Shown piece by piece: positions 34,010 through 42,456 of a DNA stretch of 64,000 bases. Location: the NCBI RefSeq assembly GCF_002915595.1, contig NZ_PQGG01000002.1:1-64000 (forward strand), read 5' to 3'. Each line of letters begins with the position of its first letter. The stretch's first letter is position 1. The stretch is from Zhongshania marina. GTDB taxonomy: Bacteria > Pseudomonadota > Gammaproteobacteria > Pseudomonadales > Spongiibacteraceae. The position numbers and the translations under genes are program-made. The notes under the pieces were generated by a model. The model saw only the letters and a program-made list of their open reading frames with translations, was not told the DNA's origin and did not search any database.

Positions 34010-35188
34010 CTAGCGATCTTCTGGCGCCAAATACGATTCGATAGAGTCGTGGAACGGCCCAATCATTTCTTCAAGACCGCCAAAAAACACCTCTTTAATC
34101 GCGCCAGAGTTCATGCCTTCTTGTTGCAATTCCGCCGCCCTAAAATCTTCGCCACCAAAGACTTCATCAATAAGCGCAAAGGACTTCGCATACAACGCTT
34201 CTGCTTTTTCACTATCTGCAGGGCCTTTTACCAACATGTAATAATCGACTACGGTACGATCCTTCGCGCGCGGCATTAAAATCATAACGCTGAAATAATA
34301 CGGACTGGTGATGACCACGGTATTTGGGAATACCAAATAGGCGTGGGTAACAAATTTGTGAAGGTTGTCCACCTCCTCTTGCAGCATCTCTGGCTTAAAG
34401 TTCGCCTTACCCGAGGTTTGGCGCTGGTGATCGCCAAGATGGGTATACACACTCGGCACATCCACAAACATGCTGGCGATGGAGTTCGCGTGTAATCTTT
34501 GTATGTGATATGCCTCTAAGAATGGCTCCATCACAAACTTCCAATTGGTTTTTAAATCGTAAAGGCGACGCCCGTAGACGTGCATTTTATCTAACCCAAA
34601 TGATTCCAAATCTTCAGCGACTTGATCGGTTCCCTCAATTTGTTCAGGCGCATAATCGGGATCAAGCCCTACCCAAATAAAACCACCTGATTCATAACAG
34701 GTTAAGCTGACCAAGCCTAAATCGCACTTCTTGGCGCTAGGAAAAGTTTCTTGACGGGGAATACCCACCAAAGCGCCATCCATACCGTAGGTCCATGCAT
34801 GGTATGGGCAAGACACCCGCCCCGCTTTTACCGGCTTATCGCCTTCCACTAATTTTGAGCCACGGTGCCGACAGGCATTGATAAATGCGTGGGCAACGCC
34901 ATTGCGGTCGCGGGTTAGCAGCAGCGGAACACCGTAGCAGTCCTGCGGCAACGACATGCCCGGCTCGGGCAAATACGCCGAAGGAGCGGCGACCACAGGC
35001 ACCTTTTTAAAGAGATCGCGCATTTCTGCCTCAAAGCGCGCCTCACTTAAATAAACAGAGGTCGGTCGACTCGCTTCTGTAGTCGGTATGTGAGCATCTT
35101 CTGGCGCACGCAATTTTGAAATAGCATCCCACTGACTGGCCGTCAGACCTAGGGGAACCTTCTCTGCCACTTTGCTGCTCTGCTCCAT
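34010..35188 (-). CDS. Rieske non-haem iron oxygenase, alpha subunit
   Basis: Terminal oxygenase of 392 residues that activates O2 at a mononuclear iron. The Rieske cluster ligands are Cys106, His108 (CRHRG) and Cys127, His130 (CPYHAWTYG); the iron site has His228 and His233 in FLEAYHIQRLH, with an acidic partner near the C-terminal EDFRAAELQQEG. No small beta subunit is adjacent, so it belongs to the single-subunit type (KshA- or demethylase-like). Start ATG 35188 has GAGGA 7 bases upstream. First gene of its minus-strand operon, divergent from the P450cam-like gene. The ferredoxin/reductase pair at 41-43 kb could supply electrons. Confidence 0.93.
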   Translation of the reverse strand: MEQSSKVAEKVPLGLTASQWDAISKLRAPEDAHIPTTEASRPTSVYLSEARFEAEMRDLFKKVPVVAAPSAYLPEPGMSLPQDCYGVPLLLTRDRNGVAHAFINACRHRGSKLVEGDKPVKAGRVSCPYHAWTYGMDGALVGIPRQETFPSAKKCDLGLVSLTCYESGGFIWVGLDPDYAPEQIEGTDQVAEDLESFGLDKMHVYGRRLYDLKTNWKFVMEPFLEAYHIQRLHANSIASMFVDVPSVYTHLGDHQRQTSGKANFKPEMLQEEVDNLHKFVTHAYLVFPNTVVITSPYYFSVMILMPRAKDRTVVDYYMLVKGPADSEKAEALYAKSFALIDEVFGGEDFRAAELQQEGMNSGAIKEVFFGGLEEMIGPFHDSIESYLAPEDR

Positions 35189-35559
35189 AATCATTCCTCT
35201 CTTATTCGTATGCGGCCAAGCTAATCCCAGCCCAAAGCTGCATTAAACTTAGCTTTAAAACAGCGGGGTGAACTCACAAGCATCGTAAAAATGCCGATTA
35301 CTCATTATGCATCCAGACTAAAAGAGCATTTATCTAATGTCAATAGTTTTAAGTGTATATTCAAGTGCGCTTACAAAGCCTTTACAAAACTAATAACGAT
35401 AGATAATATGATTTGAACGATGCTGCTAAGTGCCCATATTGCTTGCCGCATCAGCGCGACTAGACTGACTGACAGCAAGGCCTCGTCGTATCCGACGACG
35501 CCATCTAGACCCAAAATAATTGAATATACTCAAGCCACGACTTGAGAGGGATTATCGTC
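35189..35559. promoter_or_regulatory. 371-bp divergent promoter region, Rieske oxygenase / P450
   Basis: No gene is visible. The motif ATCTAATGTCAATAG is at 35332-35346; on the minus strand it includes TTGACA. The same 15-mer with one change occurs at 37487-37501 before the GST and DUF35 genes. A small stem TCGTCG-TATC-CGACGA lies at 35483-35498, and CTCAAG/CTTGAG (35529-35546) overlaps the ribosome site of the P450 gene. Likely joint control of both directions. Confidence 0.5.
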
Positions 35560-36759
35560 ATGCATAGCAAAGTAAGCATTCCAGACCACATACCACCGCA
35601 TCTTGTATTTGATTACGACTACCACGGTGACGCCAGAGTTAACGCCGAGGTTCACACCAGCTTAGAAACACTCCATGACGACGCTCCCGATGTATTCTTT
35701 ACACCGTACAACGGCGGTCACTGGGTAGTTACCCGCCACGATACGATCTCTGAGGTTGTTCGCGATCCAGAACATTTTTCCGCGAGCGAAATGCAGATAC
35801 CCCGTATCGAAAATCCACCGATGTTTATTCCACTGAACCTCGATCCACCAAACAACATTCCCTATCGGCAAGCGCTGATGCCCGCATTCTCGCCCAAGGC
35901 AATAAAGGCGCTAGAAGGCAAAATTCGGTACTGGGCGGGCAAGATTATCGACGACGCTATTGCTGGCGGCGAATGTGATTTTATAAAAGATATCTCTTCG
36001 GTATTCCCCGTTACCGTATTTATGGAATTAATGGGCATGCCTTTAGATCGCCTGCGTGAATTCCGTGCCCTATCCGACGCTTTTTTCAGCACCAACTCGC
36101 AAGAAGAAATACACCAACTTTCTATGCAAATTATTGGTGTTATGACTGAGATTGTTGAACAAAAACGTGCCAACCCCGCTGATGATTTAATTAGCCATAT
36201 TCTCACCGTAAAAATTAACGGCGAGCCTATTAGCATGGAAGAAATTCAAAACATGTGCTTCCTGCTCTTTTTGGGTGGCATGGACACCGTAACCAATGTT
36301 ACCGGCTTTACATTTAGACAGCTGGCGAATGAGCCCGCACTCCAAAAACGCCTAGTAGATAATCCTGCTGACATTACTAAATTTGTCGACGAAGGGATTC
36401 GCAGCTTTGGTGTAATTAGTACCCCGCGCCTAGTCGCTAAAGATTGCGAAAAATTCGGCGCAAACTTTAAAGCCGGCGAAATGGTATTGTGCCTGTTGCC
36501 GATATCAGGTCGGGATGACCGCAAAAACAGCAATCCAAATACCTTTAACATAGATCGGGAAAAAGACGACAACCACACCCTGACCTTCTCAATCGGCCCC
36601 CACCTTTGCATTGGTCATTTATTGGCTCGCACTGAGATTCGAGTACTAACAGAAGAATGGGTGAAGCGTATTCCAAGCTTTAAAATAAAAGATGGCACCA
36701 CACTCGACTTCCGAATGGGCTTTGCGCTGGCACTTACCGGCCTACCCCTAACTTGGTAA
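35560..36759 (+). CDS. cytochrome P450, P450cam (CYP101)-like
   Basis: 399-residue class I bacterial P450. By eye it aligns along its length with P450cam: PPHLVFDYD near the start, NGGHWVVTRHDTI, FLGGMDTVTN in the I-helix (Asp242/Thr243 match the proton-relay Asp251/Thr252), ExxR at 278-281, and haem Cys350 in FSIGPHLCIG. The camphor-binding Tyr96 aligns with Pro87 (ENPPMFIP against the P450cam stretch ending FIP), so the substrate is unlikely to be held by the camphor hydrogen bond. The start at 35560 has GAGAGGG upstream. Putidaredoxin-like partners are encoded 5 kb downstream. A terpenoid or alicyclic substrate is inferred. Confidence 0.92.
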   Translation: MHSKVSIPDHIPPHLVFDYDYHGDARVNAEVHTSLETLHDDAPDVFFTPYNGGHWVVTRHDTISEVVRDPEHFSASEMQIPRIENPPMFIPLNLDPPNNIPYRQALMPAFSPKAIKALEGKIRYWAGKIIDDAIAGGECDFIKDISSVFPVTVFMELMGMPLDRLREFRALSDAFFSTNSQEEIHQLSMQIIGVMTEIVEQKRANPADDLISHILTVKINGEPISMEEIQNMCFLLFLGGMDTVTNVTGFTFRQLANEPALQKRLVDNPADITKFVDEGIRSFGVISTPRLVAKDCEKFGANFKAGEMVLCLLPISGRDDRKNSNPNTFNIDREKDDNHTLTFSIGPHLCIGHLLARTEIRVLTEEWVKRIPSFKIKDGTTLDFRMGFALALTGLPLTW

Positions 36760-36769
36760 GCAAAACACC

Positions 36770-36800
36770 ATGCATACAGGCTCACTGAGCCTGTATGCAT
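36770..36800. terminator. 31-bp palindrome between convergent P450 and GST genes
   Basis: ATGCATACAGGCTCA and TGAGCCTGTATGCAT are perfect 15-base arms around a single C. In RNA this is a strong hairpin on either strand, positioned 10 bp after the P450 stop and 12 bp after the GST stop. No long T-run follows on either strand, so a bidirectional terminator or processing/stability hairpin is the likeliest role. Confidence 0.65.
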
Positions 36801-36812
36801 AAAGTGTGAACT

Positions 36813-37421
36813 TTAACTTTTTGCCCTTGCCGCTTGATACGCCGAACGACTTTGCAAACGATCAAAATAAACCGTGATAGCCGGCGTAAAATATTTTTGA
36901 TATCCAAACAAGCTGCTCAACAATAAAGCATAGCCCACTGAAATATCCGCCGCCGTAAATCGCTCACCGCACAAATAAGTTTTGCCTTGCAAACCTGCAT
37001 CCAGCACCTTTAAGCGCTCCTGCAAGAAAACACTAAGGTCTTCGCCCACCACCGGCAGACGTTGTGGCTTAGGTAGAAACAGGGTGTAGCGCAAAATTGT
37101 GGCCTGAATATTCGCCAATGAAGCCTCGCCAAAATGCATCCAGTTCAACCAGCTACCGTAGTCTGCTTCATCGGGTGTAAGCCGCAGCTCACCACCGTCG
37201 TAGCGATTAAGCAGATACTCTAATATGGCAACAGATTCACTCATTTTGGTATCGCCATCGACCAAATACGGCAAAGTACCAAGAGGGTTAACCGCCAAAA
37301 ACTCCGGGGCCTTTACCCGCGGAGGGAACGGCACAACATCTAAATCGTAAGACACGCCCAACTCTTCCAGTAACCACACGCAGCGCAAAGAGCGGGTATC
37401 AACACTATGGTATAGCTTCAT
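36813..37421 (-). CDS. glutathione S-transferase
   Basis: Cytosolic-type GST, 202 residues. The N-terminal thioredoxin fold starts MKLYHSVDTRSLRCVWLLEE; the cis-Pro and glutathione-binding turn is TLPYLVDGDTKMSESVAI (Glu-Ser). The helical domain from about 90 ends ITVYFDRLQSRSAYQAARA. No obvious catalytic Tyr, with Ser or Arg of the DTRS turn more likely, as in bacterial beta/theta types. AGGA precedes the ATG. It is divergent from the DUF35-thiolase operon, so it probably detoxifies or processes an electrophilic intermediate of the pathway; this is inference. Confidence 0.9.
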   Translation of the reverse strand: MKLYHSVDTRSLRCVWLLEELGVSYDLDVVPFPPRVKAPEFLAVNPLGTLPYLVDGDTKMSESVAILEYLLNRYDGGELRLTPDEADYGSWLNWMHFGEASLANIQATILRYTLFLPKPQRLPVVGEDLSVFLQERLKVLDAGLQGKTYLCGERFTAADISVGYALLLSSLFGYQKYFTPAITVYFDRLQSRSAYQAARAKS

Positions 37422-37683
37422 TTTTTATTCCTGTAATGACAATGAGAACGCGAAATCATCAAGCTAGCAGCATGAATCAAAAATAATCTAATGACAATAG
37501 ATTGTAGAGTTTGTAAGCTTAGCAGGCAGAAAAGCAGTGCAGCGACTAAGATTTTCATAAGCTTTAATTGCTAAAAAACGCATAAGCCAAAATCAACGCG
37601 AACATGGGGTACTCATCTTATATCCGCTCCCCCAGCGCAATCTAAAAAGCAATAATTTGAACACAAGGTGTCAGGAGAATCGT
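37422..37683. promoter_or_regulatory. divergent promoter region, GST / DUF35-thiolase operon
   Basis: AATCTA (37485-37490) and TAGATT (37498-37503) form an inverted repeat with a 7-bp centre, containing ATCTAATGACAATAG. This 15-mer differs by one base from the motif at 35332-35346. It lies about 64 bp upstream of the GST start and 180 bp upstream of the DUF35 gene. A good candidate operator for a TetR regulator of the island. Confidence 0.5.
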
Positions 37684-38124
37684 GTGAAAGGTATCGGAGC
37701 AGACGAAGCATATTGGCAGGCACTCAGTGCTGGCGAACTCAAACTACCGCAATGTAGCGCATGTGGCAAAACACATTGGCCCGCAGTATGGCGCTGTGGC
37801 GAGTGCGGCAGCTGGGAGCACGAATGGAAGTCTTTTGAGTTCAGCGGCACTATTTTTAGCTGGGCACGCACTTGGCATGAATTCGGTGCGGCCAAAGAAT
37901 TCGGCCTCCCCTATGTGAGTGTCGTAGTCGAGATCGATAACGCTAATGGCAGACGTTTATTAGGCACCATCGCTGGCAATGCGGAAAACATCCGCATTGG
38001 TGATCGCGTGCGCGGTGAAGTCATTAGCGTCAATATTGAAGACGAAGTCATACCCGCACTGCGCTGGCATTTAGACGACAAGCCCTCTACCGCTACAAAA
38101 TTCAACTCGGGAGCAACACTATGA
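37684..38124 (+). CDS. DUF35 OB-fold zinc protein, partner of the thiolase-fold enzyme
   Basis: 146-residue acyl-CoA-associated protein of the DUF35 family: an N-terminal rubredoxin-like zinc ribbon with two Cys pairs (CSACGK, CGECGS) and a C-terminal OB-fold (GTIFSWARTWHEFG, LGTIAGNAENIRIGDRVRGE). Such proteins bind and are required by thiolase-fold partners; in actinobacterial steroid catabolism the DUF35 part of ChsH2 activates the aldolase Ltp2. The start is GTG 37684 with AGGAG 6 bases upstream. Its stop overlaps the next gene's ATG (ATGA), implying a fixed protein pair. Confidence 0.88.
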   Translation: MKGIGADEAYWQALSAGELKLPQCSACGKTHWPAVWRCGECGSWEHEWKSFEFSGTIFSWARTWHEFGAAKEFGLPYVSVVVEIDNANGRRLLGTIAGNAENIRIGDRVRGEVISVNIEDEVIPALRWHLDDKPSTATKFNSGATL

Positions 38125-39284
38125 ACCGCGCATCCCAAGCTAAAGTCGCCGTCGCCGGCGTCGGACTACGACAGTACAAACGCGGCGGCGCAACGCTGCC
38201 AGAGCAAGGCATATTAATCAGAGCAATTATCGATGCCTGTGAGGATGCAGGATTTAATCCAGCAGATGTAGATGGCTTTGTCTCCTACGGCGACGACAAA
38301 AATGAACCCGTCAGGCTGATGCCAGACTTAGGAACCAAAGAGTTACGCTGGAATTCCCAGGTTTGGGGCGGTGGCGGTGGCGGTATTGCAGCGGCCTTCG
38401 GCCAAGCGGCAGCAGCAATTATTAGCGGCCAAGCCAATGCCGTCATCGTATTTAGAGCCCTCGCCCAAGGCAATAGTGGGCGCATGTCCGCCGCAGTTAT
38501 GCGCCACCACCTGAATGACCATATCATGGGTGCTGGGCTTATTGCGCCAGCCCAAATTTGTGCTCTGCGCGCCCAACGGATGTTCGAATATCACCAAGTA
38601 CCACACTCGGTTACTGAAGAATTGGTAAAGGCTTCTTACTACCACGGCGCCAAAAATCCCGAGGCCAGCTCCTTCGGCAAGGAACTCGATCTAGAAGCCT
38701 ATCGCACTGGTCGCTGGGTCACGGAGCCGTTCAGATTATTCGACTGCTCTAGGGAAAACGACGGCGCCGGCGCACTCCTGCTAGTTTCTACCGAACAGGC
38801 CCGCGACCTTAAAAAGCCGCCCATAACGCTTTTGGGGGTGGCCAACGGTGCAAGCCAAGGCTGGGGAGACCTGATCGAAAACGATACCGATTACGCCTCT
38901 GCCGGTTTCAAACCCGTCGCAGATCGGCTGTGGGAACAAACCGGCTTGCAACCAAAAGATATAGACGTTGTTCAGCTATACGAAAACTTCAGCGCCCAAG
39001 GTATCGCCTCATTAATTGATCACGGCTTTTGCACCTATGAGAACGTCGCTGAGTTCGTGAAATTTGAAAACCTCATTGCAGATGGTGGCAAATTGCCGGT
39101 AAACACCTCCGGCGGCAACTTTGCCCAAGGCTTTATTCACGGCATAGGGACTCCCATAGAAGCTATTCGAGTATTACGTGGCGAATCGGCAAACAACGTC
39201 GCCAATGCCAAAACCTGCTTACTCGCCGGCGGCCCAGGAGCCCCCACCGTTAGCTCGGCCATTTTTAGCGTAGATGATCGTTAA
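38121..39284 (+). CDS. thiolase-fold protein without nucleophilic Cys, Ltp2-like aldolase candidate
   Basis: 387 residues, lipid-transfer-protein/SCP-2 thiolase superfamily. The place where thiolases carry the acyl-accepting Cys is a glycine tract (VWGGGGGGIAAAFGQAA, 82-97), so it is not a conventional thiolase. It retains HGIGTPIEAIRVLRG (His340) and has Tyr287 in VVQLYENF, which may correspond to the catalytic Tyr of Ltp2. Ltp2 with a DUF35 partner performs retro-aldol cleavage of a beta-hydroxyacyl-CoA side chain. The 4-bp overlap with a DUF35 gene supports the same kind of complex. Substrate unknown; calling it acetyl-CoA acetyltransferase would be misleading. Confidence 0.82.
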   Translation: MNRASQAKVAVAGVGLRQYKRGGATLPEQGILIRAIIDACEDAGFNPADVDGFVSYGDDKNEPVRLMPDLGTKELRWNSQVWGGGGGGIAAAFGQAAAAIISGQANAVIVFRALAQGNSGRMSAAVMRHHLNDHIMGAGLIAPAQICALRAQRMFEYHQVPHSVTEELVKASYYHGAKNPEASSFGKELDLEAYRTGRWVTEPFRLFDCSRENDGAGALLLVSTEQARDLKKPPITLLGVANGASQGWGDLIENDTDYASAGFKPVADRLWEQTGLQPKDIDVVQLYENFSAQGIASLIDHGFCTYENVAEFVKFENLIADGGKLPVNTSGGNFAQGFIHGIGTPIEAIRVLRGESANNVANAKTCLLAGGPGAPTVSSAIFSVDDR

Positions 39285-39426
39285 TTCGTGCTCATTACCG
39301 TTTGAGCATGGCGCATCATATCTAAGGCATGCAAAATACGGCCTACGTAATTTCCAGCTCCAGCGAGTAATTCAAGCCGCGCACAGCGCGGCACTCCTAG
39401 GCGCTGCCATATAAGGATGATAGAAA

Positions 39427-40224
39427 ATGAATTTTCAAGAAATCACCGTTGAGATTCGCGAATCCGTCGGCATTCTCACCCTCAACGCACCGGAAACCCT
39501 CAATGCGCTGACACCGATTATGGTAGGCGAAATCACCGAGGCAATTGACTATATTGCCAACAATGCACGCGCAATGATCCTCTGCGGCTCAGGTCGCGGA
39601 TTTTGCTCAGGCGCCTCGCTAAACCCAGCCAACCCCCTTACACCCATGTCAGCAGATCGCAGCCAGCGCGATATCGGTATTATTTTAGAGAAGTTTCTAA
39701 ACCCAATAATGACCAAGCTCAAAAACCTGCCCATTCCTTGGATTAGCGCCGTTCGCGGCAGTGCCGCTGGTTTTGGCGCCTCGCTTGCACTTGCCGGCGA
39801 CATGATCCTTGCCAGCGAAAACGCCACTTTTATACAAATCTTCTCAAAAATCGGCCTTGTTCCCGACGGCGGCGCCACCCACTTACTTAGCCGCACAATC
39901 GGCCGCGCCCGCACCATGGAATTAATGCTAACAGGAGATCGCTTAAGCGCAGAAAAAGCCCTGGACTGGGCGCTGGTCAACCGTGTTGTTACAGACGACA
40001 CCTTAGAGGAAGAGGCCTTCAATACCGCCCTAGCCCTTGCCAAGGGCCCAACCGTCGCCCTAAGCCTAATTCGCAAAGCGGTTTGGACCGCCGTCGACTC
40101 AAATTGGGAAACCAGCTTACAAACCGAGCGTGAATTGCAGAAAGTAGCGGGACAAACCGCCGACTTTGACGAAGGTGTTGCCGCCTTTGTAGAAAAACGC
40201 GCAGCCAAATTCACCGGTCAATAA
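39427..40224 (+). CDS. enoyl-CoA hydratase/isomerase family protein
   Basis: 265-residue crotonase-fold enzyme. Oxyanion-hole elements are GSGRGFCSGASL (near 57) and the second helix segment GSAAGFGASLALAGDMI; the catalytic region reads SKIGLVPDGGATHLLSR. The Asp-Gly-Gly (PDGG) at the second catalytic position is the isomerase-like pattern (PaaG type), so either hydration or double-bond isomerisation is possible. AAGGA is 9 bases before the ATG. Follows the thiolase-fold gene by 142 bp and precedes a second crotonase gene by 27 bp. Confidence 0.92.
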   Translation: MNFQEITVEIRESVGILTLNAPETLNALTPIMVGEITEAIDYIANNARAMILCGSGRGFCSGASLNPANPLTPMSADRSQRDIGIILEKFLNPIMTKLKNLPIPWISAVRGSAAGFGASLALAGDMILASENATFIQIFSKIGLVPDGGATHLLSRTIGRARTMELMLTGDRLSAEKALDWALVNRVVTDDTLEEEAFNTALALAKGPTVALSLIRKAVWTAVDSNWETSLQTERELQKVAGQTADFDEGVAAFVEKRAAKFTGQ

Positions 40225-40251
40225 TTTACTAATGTATCAGGACGGCTTTTG

Positions 40252-41139
40252 ATGAACTTCCAATATCTACTTTATAAACTTGAAGACGGCATTGCGACGA
40301 TCACCATTAACCGTCCGGACAAACTTAACGCCTTCACCCCCGCAATGGCGGATGATTTAATCTCGGTGATAGATCACATCGACGCAGACGACGATGTCAA
40401 AGCCGTGGTGATTACCGGCGCCGGCCGCGCTTTCTGCGCAGGAGCTGACTTATCATCCGGCAAAGATACCTTTAATGGTGAAGGCGACGGTGAATCTGCG
40501 GTACGTGCAGGCGATACGGTAGATTACAGCGACGAGTCTGTTCGAGATATCGGCGGTCTTGTCACCCTGCGACTCTATCGCTGCCTTAAACCAATTATTG
40601 CCGCCATCAACGGCCCTGCGGTGGGTGTTGGCATTACCATGACCCTGGCGATGGACATTCGACTCGCCAGTGAAAATGCCAAGGTTGGCTTTGTTTTTGC
40701 TCGCCGCGGCATTGCGCCAGAAGCGGCCTCCTCGTTCTTTCTTCCCCGCATTGTAGGGATATCTCGCGCACTAGAATGGTGCTTTAGCGGCCGTGTTTAC
40801 CCAATTTCCGAGATCAAAGACAGTGGATTGATCAGAAAAGTGTGTTCTGAGCAAGAATTACTTCCTGAAGCCTATGCAATTGCACGCGAAATCGTAGACA
40901 ATACGGCTCCGGTTTCTGTAGCCCTGATCAGACAAATGTTGTGGCGGGGGCTGGAAATGAACCACCCTATGGATGCCCACAAGCTAGACAGCAGGGTAAT
41001 ACTTAGCCGGGGTCGCAGCAGCGATGCCGCCGAAGGTGTTGTATCATTCATAGAAAAGCGTCCACCGGAATTTAAAAATCAGGTGTCGAAAGACATGCCA
41101 GATTTTTACCCGTGGTGGGACGAACCAAAGTACCTATAA
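40252..41139 (+). CDS. enoyl-CoA hydratase family protein
   Basis: Second crotonase-fold enzyme, 295 residues, longer than usual by an insert after the first oxyanion motif (AGRAFCAGADLSSGKDTFNG to about 105). The second catalytic segment is RRGIAPEAASSFFLPRIVG, with Glu at the family's acid/base position. The insert is seen in members annotated as acting on bulky or branched enoyl-CoAs. ATG 40252 follows AGGA; TTG 40249 is in frame. In the plus-strand operon DUF35 - thiolase - two hydratases - reductase - ferredoxin. Probable role: hydration ahead of retro-aldol cleavage. Confidence 0.91.
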   Translation: MNFQYLLYKLEDGIATITINRPDKLNAFTPAMADDLISVIDHIDADDDVKAVVITGAGRAFCAGADLSSGKDTFNGEGDGESAVRAGDTVDYSDESVRDIGGLVTLRLYRCLKPIIAAINGPAVGVGITMTLAMDIRLASENAKVGFVFARRGIAPEAASSFFLPRIVGISRALEWCFSGRVYPISEIKDSGLIRKVCSEQELLPEAYAIAREIVDNTAPVSVALIRQMLWRGLEMNHPMDAHKLDSRVILSRGRSSDAAEGVVSFIEKRPPEFKNQVSKDMPDFYPWWDEPKYL

Positions 41140-41212
41140 AATATAATCCATGAGTCTTACGGCAGCCCGCAAGACAACATGAAACTGAACAAGAGCCTCC
41201 TGGAAATGACTT

Positions 41213-42433
41213 ATGAGTGAACACTGCATTATTATTGGAGCCAGCCACGCCGCTGCCCAATTAGTATCCAGCCTCCGCCAAGAGGGCTGGGAAGGGAAAA
41301 TCTCGCTAATCGGCGACGAACCTAATTTACCCTACCACCGTCCGCCCTTGTCAAAAGCCTTTTTTGTCGGCGAGAAAACCGAAGACGAGCTATTAATTCG
41401 CGCGGCGGATTTTTACGAAAAAAATAAGGTTGATCTACTTTTAGGCTCACGCGTGACCGTCATTGATCGCGACGCCAAGAAAATCACCCTAGAAGACGGC
41501 GCCGAAATTTCTTATACCAAACTGGCCCTCACCACCGGCGCTCGAGTTCGCAAAATCCCCTTCACCGGCAGTGAACTCGCCGGCGTGTTCTATATGCGCG
41601 ATCTTAACGATGTTAAGCAAACCCACAAATTTACTGGCCCAGGCAAATCAGCAGTTATAATTGGTGGTGGCTATATCGGCTTAGAAACCGCCGCCTCGCT
41701 GCGTAAAATTGGCATGAAGGTAACGGTTATCGAAGCCATGTCGCGGGTATTACAGCGTGTAACAGCCCCCGAAGTGTCGGCATTTTACACCCGTGTACAC
41801 ACCGAGGAAGGTGTTGATATCCGCACCGAAGCCGGTGTCGATGCCATAGTCGGTGAAAAACATGTAGAAGGCGTTCGCCTCGCAGATGGCAGCACCGTAG
41901 CTGCTGACCTTGTGATCATTGGCGTGGGTGTTATCCCTAACATCGAGCTTGCTGAATCGGCTGGCCTCACCATAGACAACGGTATTGCAGTAAACGAGTT
42001 TGCCACCACCAACGACCCAGATATTGTGGCTGCGGGCGACTGCACCAATCACTACAACCCAATTTATGACCGTAAACTCCGCTTGGAATCGGTACAAAAC
42101 GCTACTGATCAAGCTAAAATTGCGGCCAAAAGCATTTGCGGTAAACCAGAGGAGTATAATGCGCTTCCGTGGTTCTGGTCAGATCAATACGATTTGAAAC
42201 TTCAAATTGCTGGACTCTCACAGGGATTTGACGAGGTCATTATCCGTGGTGACAGTGAGCAAGGCCGTAGTTTTGCTGCATTCTATTTCAGTGAAGGTCG
42301 TTTTATTGCAGTAGATGCGATTAACCGGCCAAAAGAGTTCATGATGAGCAAGCGAGCCTTAACCGCAGGGCAAACCGCTGACCCACTGAAACTTGCCGAC
42401 GAGTCTATTGAAATCAAAGACGCCTTTAACTAA
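41213..42433 (+). CDS. FAD-dependent ferredoxin reductase, putidaredoxin-reductase (CamA) type
   Basis: NADH-dependent reductase passing electrons to a 2Fe-2S ferredoxin, 406 residues. FAD-binding start IIIGASHAAAQLVSSLRQ and YHRPPLSKAF; NAD loop VIIGGGYIGLETAASLRK; second FAD motif DIVAAGDCTNHYNP. This is the one-FAD, oxygenase-coupled class that includes CamA and rubredoxin reductases. Its stop is 23 bp before a putidaredoxin-like gene, and a P450cam-like gene is in the same island, so a complete three-component P450 system is encoded here; it may also serve the Rieske oxygenase. Confidence 0.93.
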   Translation: MSEHCIIIGASHAAAQLVSSLRQEGWEGKISLIGDEPNLPYHRPPLSKAFFVGEKTEDELLIRAADFYEKNKVDLLLGSRVTVIDRDAKKITLEDGAEISYTKLALTTGARVRKIPFTGSELAGVFYMRDLNDVKQTHKFTGPGKSAVIIGGGYIGLETAASLRKIGMKVTVIEAMSRVLQRVTAPEVSAFYTRVHTEEGVDIRTEAGVDAIVGEKHVEGVRLADGSTVAADLVIIGVGVIPNIELAESAGLTIDNGIAVNEFATTNDPDIVAAGDCTNHYNPIYDRKLRLESVQNATDQAKIAAKSICGKPEEYNALPWFWSDQYDLKLQIAGLSQGFDEVIIRGDSEQGRSFAAFYFSEGRFIAVDAINRPKEFMMSKRALTAGQTADPLKLADESIEIKDAFN

Positions 42434-42456
42434 TTCAAAGTACGAGAACACATACA

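Noticed and set aside
39549-40214. 221-codon frame opposite the first enoyl-CoA hydratase
   Set aside because: Antisense shadow of a conserved crotonase gene with no recognisable domain.
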